Made by a program: the position numbers and the translations under genes. Shown here in pieces: positions 4,948 to 12,060 of a stretch of 12,060 bases of DNA; the stretch's first letter is position 1, and each line of letters starts with the position of its first letter. Below the pieces are notes generated by a model. That model was given only the letters and a program-made list of their open reading frames with translations. It did no database searches and was not told the DNA's origin. This stretch comes from Candidatus Cloacimonadota bacterium (lineage in GTDB: Bacteria; Cloacimonadota; Cloacimonadia; Cloacimonadales; Cloacimonadaceae), in contig JALNYD010000060.1 in NCBI GenBank assembly GCA_023230025.1, positions 1-12,060 of the forward strand, written 5' to 3'.

Positions 4948-7900
4948 TTAGTTCCGTTTTGCGGGAATTTCTTTTACTGCAACCACTTTGAAGAAGCGGC
5001 GCGCAGTATCCATCGGAAGGCTGATGCTGGTGTTCGAGGTTTGCAAGAGGGGAGCAAAGCCGGCGTAGGGATTGTCCGATGCCAGAATTTTATAGGCTGT
5101 AGCGTTTAGGATTTCATTCCAGCTCAGAGAGAAATTTCCTTCCTGAATTCCAATGACCACATTGGGTTGGGCGAGAGCGCAAATAATCTCGATGGGCAAA
5201 TCGCCACCGATAGTATCTCCGAAGGATGGGTTTATCTGAATATCCGCATCGAAGATCATGCCATCGGCTTGACTGAATACTCTGAACATCACGGTTTCTT
5301 CGGGTTCAGCCAGCTGGATCTGCATGCTAACCATTGTTGTACGGCTCGAGTAAACTAGACCGGTTCCGCGGCATTCTTCACCCACAAAAGCTCCTACCAA
5401 ATCCCCCACTTGAGCGGGAATGCCCATTACATTCACTACTGCGTGAACGGTTACGGGGGGATTGGAGTAGGTAACTGGTGTCCACTCCGGTAGAGCCGTA
5501 TCGGTCTGGACAGCTATCACAAAGGGGTCCAGTTCTGCACAAAGCGGTAATTTGGTAACTCTTCCGCTGGAATCCTGTGCCCGGACGTAATAATAGATAT
5601 TATCAACGGCGGGAATTGAGATTGATGCAGTCCAAGTATCGGCATCAATACTACTTAGTGATGCTTGCTGCCAGGGTCCGGTGGGTGAAGTACTCCAATG
5701 GATGTAGGTACCGATAGGGTCAAGAGGATTGGCATGATCCACTTCCACGCTGATGTTATAATTAGCATAAGCCAGCAGACTTGAGGATGGAATGTGGCGC
5801 ACAGCTATCATCTGGTCGTCGAAGATGGTGTTTACACGGCAGTGTAGCGCATCGGTGGATTCATAACTACTATAGCTATATCCTCGAACCGTGAATCCCG
5901 GCATGGCAGTCCGATACGTCGCCAGAGCGAGGGGATCATTGGTAGTGCCCATTTGCGGTACGTAGATATTCCCGTTCATGATGAAGGAATTTGTATAAGG
6001 TTCGTCGTTTGGAGTATCAACCCTGTAGATACGGTAGGGTGTACCATAAGAGCTAGTCTTTGCCTGCCATTGGGCAACAGATGCTTCGATGGCGGCGTAT
6101 TGGGGATGGCCTGTGGGTACTCTGCGGATTATCACTTTGTCCACATCTAGGAGCTTCGCCCAACAGTCGATATGATCGATGTAAGTATCGGTGGGATCTG
6201 TGTAGATCTGGTACTCGGATACTCCAAGGATGTCACTGAAGCGTTGGTTGATCTGGGTTTGACTCAGGCTGATGTTTTCGGAAAGCACCAGTTCGGTACT
6301 CATCGCCTTGCCCATCCCATCGGTAATCATGTTGCCACCGGTGTGGTTCATATTCAGATCGTAGATTTCCTTACCCAGGTAGTCTGCGACCGCAATGGGG
6401 ATGATGTCGTCGTTTGGGCGGGGGCGATTGTATGCGAAATCCACCAGGTGCATATTGTGGTCTGCATCAAAGATGGTCCAAGCGCCGTAATCGCGCACCC
6501 AGTAAGAATCTGATGCGGCATTGATGTAGCGTACATTTGCCATGGTTACGCCGTTGGATTGCAAGCTGCTATTGGCGGTAGACTGGTTGGCGGATGTAAC
6601 TATTACATAAAGCAGTGCATCCTGAGATAGATCACGCAGGAGGCTGTAGGGCTGACCAAAGGGATAGCGTACGATTGCGCCGGTTGCTGGTTCCCATTCC
6701 GCCACAAAACGGGGTTCGATCGGGAAGGGGTTTTCCGGTGTTTCTACAGCTAAGCTCAAGGGTACTATAAGAGCTGGATTGTTTTGAGCATTGGAATTGA
6801 TGGTGAAGCTACTGGTATAGGTTCCATCTGGCAGGTCATTGGTATCCAGAGTGACGGAGATCACAGTGCTTGTGCCGGGAGCGATGCTTCCGCTATGTGC
6901 ATTTATAGTGAACCAATCCACAGGCTCTGGCTCTCCGTTCTGAGAGAACATCAGTGTGCCAGAAACACTATGGGGATCAGCACCATACTCGTCTCCGGTG
7001 ATGGTCCAAGGTAGGCTCAGGGTACCGCTAGCTGAAGCTGAGATAGTCACGTTGATTGTGGCTGTGGCAGTTTGGTTTGGATAAATGCCACCATAATCAT
7101 CAGCGTCTGAGAAATGCCAATTGATTGAGATTCCGGTTCCGCTTTGCGGGCTGGCAGTCAACGGATATTCCCCTCCGATAAAGCTGGTAACGCTGTTCAC
7201 GGTTACGGTTTCCGGGAATGTAATATCGATGTCTTGTATCCATTCGTAATCTTGGCTGTTGTTAGTTACTGTAAATACCCAAGTGGCATTACTGCCTGGG
7301 ATGTAGGAGTTTGCATCGCTGGTCAGAGTGGATCCGGTCATGTTTCTTGTAGCCGCGTTTCGAACTGGAATGCTCCAAACCAGATCTGCGGATCCGGAAT
7401 TGCTGATGGTGATATTGCGGGAAATGCTTTCTCCTGTATTTACCGTTTCAGTGATTGAAGCTGGAGAAACCGCAATGGAGGGTTGATTTTCGCTAGATTG
7501 GTTGAAAATAATCTTCAGGTTGGGACGCTTTGTAGATACTGAGCCACCCGTGAACGTGTTTGTTTGATTTGAGCTGTCGTTTCTGGTGCATCGGTAACCG
7601 TTTGAGACAGTAGTGTATTGCACTGTCCCGGACTGGTTGTACTCGGGCATTAATCCGAATGCAGTGTCTATCAAGATGTTATCAGTTCCATTCCACATGA
7701 AGGGAGTTGATAGAGTAAATAAATTCCAACCGGTCTGGGTAGGTAGGTAGCTGGAGTTCGAGTAAACGGTGCTAAGATTCGTAGCGTCAACCCAATTAGC
7801 CACGTTAACTGCTGTTGTGTGTTTCATCCTCACTACGAAATTGGGCATGGCTAAAGCCGGTAGAGCAGTGATGTTGAAGCCAAGATGCGATATTTCCACG

Positions 7901-10900
7901 GGGCCGCTGATTCCGGCAGCATTAAGTTCGGCGGCAGTATAAACGGATTGTCCATGTAAACTCTTGTACCATACGTTAATGGGAGACATATCACTAGTTG
8001 TGGTGGAAGCTGTGCCATTACCCAAAATCGCTTCGGAGGGGATTATCGCAGTTGGAATCGCTTGAACTGTATTTGAGGGTGCAGATTCTCCAGTTGGGTT
8101 GGTATAGATAGTTGTAACATAATAGCTGTATATAGTTTCGTTTGCTACCGTGTTATCAATATAGTTGGTTCCGGAGACGGTGGTCAGGGCATTACCATCG
8201 CGGTAAATTCTGTATCCATTAATGGCGCGGCTACTAGAATTCCTGCTCTGGAGGACATCTGCAATGCGTCCTGAAGCTGCGTCCCAACTCAGGCTAACAT
8301 AGCCATTGCCAGCTACAGCCTCGAGATTACTGGGAGCAAAGGAGTTTGGAGAGGCATTCACTGTGTTGGAAGCATCAGATTCACCGCCGCTGTACCTTGC
8401 TGTTACGTAGTAACTGTATGTAGTTCCGTTGGTTACGGCAGTATCGCTGTAACTCAGGGAGCTTACCGTGGTGAGCAGGGTGGAATTCCTGTACACTTTA
8501 TAACCTGTGGGTGTCCCAGATACGGGAGCTTCCCAGCTGAGAGCAACGGATTGGTGGCTGGTATAAGCACTTAGAATTTGCGGAGGGAGGAAGATATCCT
8601 CGGGGTCGGTAGCGAATATCTTTAGCTTCAGATTCGGTAGATTTGTGCTGGAAGTAAGAGATGTAGGTTGAGAAGAATCGCTGCGGTTTTGCCTTGCCCG
8701 GGCAGTAGCTGTTGAACTGTAAGTCCAATTGGGAAAATCTGATATCCATGCTTGCTCACCTTTTATCACTAAAACCGAGAGGTTCGAAATACCATCATAC
8801 AAGAAACGAGTATCCAGTTCTATTTCCATCCAGCCGCTGGTCGCGTTGTTGGGGAAGTTACCTGAATAAACCAGGGAGTAACCCGCAAGGCTGTAGCTAC
8901 CAGTACTGAGGCTGGTAGCAGTAGTGTGTTTCATGTAAATGTCGGTATCCAGGATGGGGTTTTCATCACTTCCACTGGCTTTATAATAAGCCATGGATTT
9001 TATCGTACCGGGAGTAGCAATCTCACTTGCCAGATAAATCGCTTCGTGGCTAGAGTAGGTATAATACCGATCCAGCGGATAGGTTTGGCTGGATGTTCCG
9101 CTTCCTATGGTTACTTCTGCAGGAGCACCGATTTCCAGAACTGTGCTTTCTGCCACGGTGTAAGCTCCGGCACTCGCAGAGAAGTTCAAATTCGCGAAAG
9201 TACCCTGATTAAGGGTTGAATGGGCAGTTACCTCGAAGTTCACATCGATACTTCCACCGGCGGGGATGGGGGAGAAGCTGGCGGAACCTGAATCTACAAT
9301 TATACCCAAAGTAAAGCAACTTAAATTAGCCGTTCCGGAAGGACTAGTAGCTCCTCCTACATTATGGATGGGGACGGTGAATGTAACCGTCTCTCCGGGA
9401 TCCAGGTTGCCGTTGTTATTGCCGCTGGGATCAGTTATGGTGAGATCTCCAAAAGCTAGTGATGGAGCATGGATGGGAAGAGTGAAGTATTGTTGCCAGC
9501 TATCGCTTTCGCTTTCGCTTACAATATTGATAGTGAACTCTGCGATAGTTCCATCGGCGATACTGTTGGCAATATCGAAGACATAAGCACCGGTATGGAC
9601 GATGCTTTCACCGGCAGAAAGATGCCCCAAGGGTTCAGAGGAATCTAAGAGGGTGATTCCGGGAGTGCTGCAGGAAAGGTGTGCGGAAACTCCACTGGCA
9701 GCGGCTGCGCCGATATTCTGGAAAGTAAGTTGGAAGCTTCCTCTATCTCCATATTCTGGGCTATTGTTGTAGGCATCACTATAAGAAATGTTTTGTGCTA
9801 CGATATAGGGACCGGTGCCAGGGATTGATTGCACGGATCCGATGTAAGTAACGCGGTTGCCTGCAGTTACAGTGAGGAAATAATCTAAGCTTCCGGCAGG
9901 TAGATCATTTAAGGGTAATGCAAGGGTACCGGAGCTATTGGTGAAGCCCCGAGCATATATCTGATTATCGTAGGTGAGAGATACCAAAGCATTGGCAACT
10001 CCGGTGGAGATCTCCATGAAACCTGCTCCGATGATGATCTGTTCTGGATGAGTAACTGTCATCGGAAGAGGAGTTTTGCTACGCGGCATCAACGAGGCAT
10101 CGCCAAAGATATGCCAAGTTTTGAACATGTTAACTCCATCCGAACCAGTAGTATTGCCATATGTATCCATCATCTTGCAGGAACCACTATAGTAGTATCC
10201 ACCAGCGGATTTCTTGGCATCAACAGTCCATAGGTCTGTGATTTCATCCTGAGCTCGCATCGGGGAATTCCAGCTTTGATTGATGGTGCTGGCGTAGATG
10301 GTGATGGCACCGCCATTGGGGTTGCGCATCCATGCTTCTGCGAAACAGGTCCTCGAAACAAAATTACCATTTACACAGGCTACATCGACTATGAAGGGCG
10401 CTTTGTTACCGTTTGTTAGTGCCAGAGCATGTGAATTGCTGAAGCCGGTGGTGACCCAGCTGGTGTCTGATCCGTGTCCCACATAATTGATAAAGCCACG
10501 TCCAGCATTTACATTGGTGCTTACGGTGGAAGCTGAAGCACCCGGATCGTAAACTTGATCAACAGTTGAATAACCATAGTTGAGCAGCTTGGTGCGGATG
10601 TTGTTCATATGCTGGATATCAGATTCTCCATTATCTCCCTGAGTTCCGCCTCCTTCAGCGGAGGCGATGCCCGTGGCGCGTGAAAGCCAAGTATCTGAGG
10701 TTGATGCATCCCGTTCATAATAGATGCTGCGGTTGATCTGGGGGGAGAGTTCAGAGACTGATCCGGCAGAAAACCTGCCGATAAAGATATCCGGATAGTT
10801 GTCGCTGCCAGCAACCAAGGAAAAGGTTGGGTCACTGCCACCGCCTCCAGAAGAGAGGGTAGGAATCTGCGGCGCATCGCCCACGATTTGCACGTAGGTG

Positions 10901-11772
10901 AGGCTGTTATCCTGATTGTATCTGGTTTGGATATAGCTTTGTAACTGTGCGGCTGTGTTGCCGATTGTGGACCATTCCACCAGTTCTGTTTCCACACCCA
11001 TTTGGCGTTTCCAATTCACCCAAGGCTGGATGGTGCTCATAAAGCTAGAGTGGCACACCACCAAAAGTTTACCATAGCTATCGTCCAATGGAGTATAACG
11101 ATAGCTGTTCCAGTTTACAAAGTGGTTCTGGTATAAGTCCGCGAATGAGCGGGAGATGTTGCTCCTGGTTTGTTGTAGTACGTTTCTGGTATCTATGCCT
11201 TCCTGATAGACACGGATCTTATAAGAGTGATACACTCGCAGGGTTTTGGTATCTGGACGATAGGCGAAAGGTGTGGTGATGATCGTAATACCACGAAAAT
11301 CACGCATTATGTAGGGTTCGGAGAGTTCTGCTATCTGGGCAGGGTAAAAATCGCTTCTATCATAAACGTCACTAAATGTGTACGCTACGGTTTTGGGATC
11401 AATGTCACGAGTGATCACACCTTTGGAAGGCGCAACCGGCAATCTTAGATCAGTATATTGAACATCAAAAATTTCCAGCCGCATACGAGCGCTGTTATCG
11501 ATGATGATGCTTCGGTTGAAGACGGGAAGCTCGGGCATACCTTTGACCTGAGTGACTCCCTCTCCGGGTAGCGAGAGATGAAACCACTTCTGGTTATTGA
11601 TATTGGTTTCTTTGGTGTCGAATTTACTGATAGTGTATTGAAGGATTGTTTCGTTTGGAGAAGATTGAATAACTTGTAATTGATTCTCCTGAGAGTTGAG
11701 GCTGATCCGTTCTGCAAACAAGCTAAAAATAGCTAAAAGCAGAACCATCAGAGCCAATAAACGTCTGTTCAT
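4948..11772 (-). CDS. Giant secreted fusion: arginine-gingipain-like C25 protease plus PPAD-type peptidylarginine deiminase
   Basis: A 2274-residue secreted protein. Signal peptide about 1-20 (MNRRLLALMV...SLFA). Order: C25 propeptide (about 25-225); Arg225-Tyr226, matching the R/YTP autoprocessing junction of RgpB; C25 caspase-like domain (226-566) with His433 in GHGSDTSW, Cys466 in DVACVNGNF, Glu373 and the S1-type Asp385 in DNGESDIQH; C25 IgSF domain (571-651); two CARDB-like domains (655-768, 771-882); repeat R1 (886-1053); two FN3 domains (about 1062-1241); repeat R2 (1247-1424); an ASH-like domain split by an inserted β-domain (1429-1677); PAD_porph deiminase (1682-1990) with Asp1761, Arg1783/Arg1785, His1867, Asp1869, Asn1928, Cys1978; the PPAD-type IgSF domain (1991-2089); a 'VGAFVGEECRG' β-domain (about 2093-2198); a final FN3-like segment (2204-2270). 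Start: AAGGAG (11778-11783) lies 5 nt before the ATG. No stops or frameshifts. It should cleave after arginine and deiminate C-terminal arginines outside the cell. No type IX sorting domain is recognised. The domain calls are strong; activity and secretion route are inferred. Confidence 0.93.
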   Translation of the reverse strand: MNRRLLALMVLLLAIFSLFAERISLNSQENQLQVIQSSPNETILQYTISKFDTKETNINNQKWFHLSLPGEGVTQVKGMPELPVFNRSIIIDNSARMRLEIFDVQYTDLRLPVAPSKGVITRDIDPKTVAYTFSDVYDRSDFYPAQIAELSEPYIMRDFRGITIITTPFAYRPDTKTLRVYHSYKIRVYQEGIDTRNVLQQTRSNISRSFADLYQNHFVNWNSYRYTPLDDSYGKLLVVCHSSFMSTIQPWVNWKRQMGVETELVEWSTIGNTAAQLQSYIQTRYNQDNSLTYVQIVGDAPQIPTLSSGGGGSDPTFSLVAGSDNYPDIFIGRFSAGSVSELSPQINRSIYYERDASTSDTWLSRATGIASAEGGGTQGDNGESDIQHMNNIRTKLLNYGYSTVDQVYDPGASASTVSTNVNAGRGFINYVGHGSDTSWVTTGFSNSHALALTNGNKAPFIVDVACVNGNFVSRTCFAEAWMRNPNGGAITIYASTINQSWNSPMRAQDEITDLWTVDAKKSAGGYYYSGSCKMMDTYGNTTGSDGVNMFKTWHIFGDASLMPRSKTPLPMTVTHPEQIIIGAGFMEISTGVANALVSLTYDNQIYARGFTNSSGTLALPLNDLPAGSLDYFLTVTAGNRVTYIGSVQSIPGTGPYIVAQNISYSDAYNNSPEYGDRGSFQLTFQNIGAAAASGVSAHLSCSTPGITLLDSSEPLGHLSAGESIVHTGAYVFDIANSIADGTIAEFTINIVSESESDSWQQYFTLPIHAPSLAFGDLTITDPSGNNNGNLDPGETVTFTVPIHNVGGATSPSGTANLSCFTLGIIVDSGSASFSPIPAGGSIDVNFEVTAHSTLNQGTFANLNFSASAGAYTVAESTVLEIGAPAEVTIGSGTSSQTYPLDRYYTYSSHEAIYLASEIATPGTIKSMAYYKASGSDENPILDTDIYMKHTTATSLSTGSYSLAGYSLVYSGNFPNNATSGWMEIELDTRFLYDGISNLSVLVIKGEQAWISDFPNWTYSSTATARARQNRSDSSQPTSLTSSTNLPNLKLKIFATDPEDIFLPPQILSAYTSHQSVALSWEAPVSGTPTGYKVYRNSTLLTTVSSLSYSDTAVTNGTTYSYYVTARYSGGESDASNTVNASPNSFAPSNLEAVAGNGYVSLSWDAASGRIADVLQSRNSSSRAINGYRIYRDGNALTTVSGTNYIDNTVANETIYSYYVTTIYTNPTGESAPSNTVQAIPTAIIPSEAILGNGTASTTTSDMSPINVWYKSLHGQSVYTAAELNAAGISGPVEISHLGFNITALPALAMPNFVVRMKHTTAVNVANWVDATNLSTVYSNSSYLPTQTGWNLFTLSTPFMWNGTDNILIDTAFGLMPEYNQSGTVQYTTVSNGYRCTRNDSSNQTNTFTGGSVSTKRPNLKIIFNQSSENQPSIAVSPASITETVNTGESISRNITISNSGSADLVWSIPVRNAATRNMTGSTLTSDANSYIPGSNATWVFTVTNNSQDYEWIQDIDITFPETVTVNSVTSFIGGEYPLTASPQSGTGISINWHFSDADDYGGIYPNQTATATINVTISASASGTLSLPWTITGDEYGADPHSVSGTLMFSQNGEPEPVDWFTINAHSGSIAPGTSTVISVTLDTNDLPDGTYTSSFTINSNAQNNPALIVPLSLAVETPENPFPIEPRFVAEWEPATGAIVRYPFGQPYSLLRDLSQDALLYVIVTSANQSTANSSLQSNGVTMANVRYINAASDSYWVRDYGAWTIFDADHNMHLVDFAYNRPRPNDDIIPIAVADYLGKEIYDLNMNHTGGNMITDGMGKAMSTELVLSENISLSQTQINQRFSDILGVSEYQIYTDPTDTYIDHIDCWAKLLDVDKVIIRRVPTGHPQYAAIEASVAQWQAKTSSYGTPYRIYRVDTPNDEPYTNSFIMNGNIYVPQMGTTNDPLALATYRTAMPGFTVRGYSYSSYESTDALHCRVNTIFDDQMIAVRHIPSSSLLAYANYNISVEVDHANPLDPIGTYIHWSTSPTGPWQQASLSSIDADTWTASISIPAVDNIYYYVRAQDSSGRVTKLPLCAELDPFVIAVQTDTALPEWTPVTYSNPPVTVHAVVNVMGIPAQVGDLVGAFVGEECRGTGLVYSSRTTMVSMQIQLAEPEETVMFRVFSQADGMIFDADIQINPSFGDTIGGDLPIEIICALAQPNVVIGIQEGNFSLSWNEILNATAYKILASDNPYAGFAPLLQTSNTSISLPMDTARRFFKVVAVKEIPAKRN
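5803..6729 (-). other. PAD_porph catalytic domain within the giant protein
   Basis: Spacing matches P. gingivalis PPAD as I recall it: Asp130/Arg152/Arg154/His236/Asp238/Asn297 correspond to residues 1761/1783/1785/1867/1869/1928 with identical intervals. The nucleophile Cys351 corresponds to Cys1978 (in ALHCR), four residues closer. The YNRPRPNDD motif with two arginines is typical of PPAD and not of agmatine deiminases, which favours peptide C-terminal arginine as substrate. Confidence 0.88.
10075..11097 (-). other. C25 (arginine-gingipain-like) catalytic domain within the giant protein
   Basis: The mature domain should begin at Tyr226 in YTPLDD, directly after Arg225. The catalytic pair His433-Cys466 is 33 residues apart, the same as His211-Cys244 in RgpB. 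Local matches to RgpB are extensive: DNGESDIQH, PFI.DVACVNG.F, CFAEA.MR, ASTINQSW.SPMR.QDE. Asp385 aligns with RgpB Asp163, which binds the substrate arginine. Confidence 0.88.
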
Positions 11773-11845
11773 AAACGCTCCTTGCGTTGGCAGTCACTCC
11801 CTTAAGGAGTTGATATACCGAGAATAATTTATTTTAATTGAGAGG

Positions 11846-11874
11846 CAGTAATTGTGCTTTTACAAATGCGTCAA
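11846..11874 (-). promoter_or_regulatory. Weak candidate promoter for the giant gene
   Basis: On the minus strand TTGACG (11869-11874) is followed after 17 nt by TTACTG (11846-11851), a poor -10. The 5' leader would be about 65-70 nt and contain a short near-palindrome, ACTCCcttaaGGAGT (11796-11810). Other AT-rich sites in 11820-11880 are possible. Confidence 0.2.
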
Positions 11875-11936
11875 GTATAATTTTTCGTTGTTGATCAATA
11901 GCGAAATTGAGACTGTTCAAAATCCTTAAGGTCATT

Positions 11937-12060
11937 GAAAAGAGTCACTGAAATCTGCAAATTGGGTCACCGAAAACTGCAAATTCCAAAATAGATACAA
12001 ATCCAAGACTCTAAATACTACCTAACGAAACACGTACTGGTATATTGCATATATCATTAC
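11937..12060 (+). repeat. MITE-like repeat, copy 5 (left part, cut by window end)
   Basis: It starts TGAAAAGAGT and contains the left terminal repeat (11939-11962), the exact reverse complement of 100-123. A second subterminal gcaaat motif follows, then the central block that aligns with 129-215. The rest of the element should continue beyond the window. Confidence 0.75.

Noticed and set aside
4948..7488. The deiminase half as a separate gene wrongly joined to the protease
   Set aside because: The frame is continuous with no internal ribosome-binding site, promoter or signal peptide before residue 1682, and β-sandwich linkers fill the whole interval.
9503..9520. Three tandem copies of tcgctt in the giant gene
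   Set aside because: In frame it encodes a short Ser-Glu run (SESESDS) in a β-domain loop; too short to suggest phase variation, and its 6-bp unit would not shift the frame.

Overview
The window is a bacterial chromosomal segment with four recognisable protein genes, one gene remnant and a family of short dispersed repeats. The secreted proteins are typical of the Fibrobacterota-Chlorobiota-Bacteroidota (FCB) group: gingipain-type protease, SdrD_B-like start, FN3, ASH-like and 'choice-of-anchor' folds. The overall style resembles Candidatus Cloacimonadota. That placement is inference from protein style only; there is no rRNA or marker gene.

Layout. 1-394: two tandem, partly degraded copies of an intergenic repeat. 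518-1953 (+): an overlapping gene pair, fetA-fetB, for a FetAB/UPF0014-type ABC transporter. 1954-2150: nothing recognised. 2151-2342 (-): the last ~50 codons and terminator of a lost paralogue of the giant gene, joined to the end of a repeat. 2411-4210 (-): a secreted multidomain protein with an SdrD_B-like domain and a cupredoxin-like domain. 4299-4602: a full-length repeat copy. 4603-4902: nothing recognised. 4948-11772 (-): one 2274-residue secreted protein that fills more than half the window. 11937-12060: the start of another repeat copy, cut by the window end.

The main finding is the 2274-residue protein. Its N-terminal half is an arginine-gingipain-like proenzyme: C25 propeptide, an Arg-Tyr autoprocessing junction, a C25 caspase-fold domain with His433/Cys466 and an S1-type Asp385, and the C25 IgSF domain. 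Its C-terminal third is a Porphyromonas-type peptidylarginine deiminase (PPAD) with every catalytic residue I can name and both arginines that read a substrate C-terminal carboxylate. In Porphyromonas gingivalis these are separate secreted enzymes working in sequence: Rgp cuts after Arg, then PPAD citrullinates the exposed C-terminal Arg. Here both appear in one polypeptide, apparently a self-contained 'cut-and-citrullinate' enzyme.

The second finding is the repeat family. Its full length is about 304 bp, it has terminal inverted repeats of about 24 bp and no coding capacity, and copies lie in most of the intergenic spaces. This looks like a MITE. One copy end is fused to the remnant of the giant gene's paralogue, which suggests the repeats took part in gene loss or duplication here.
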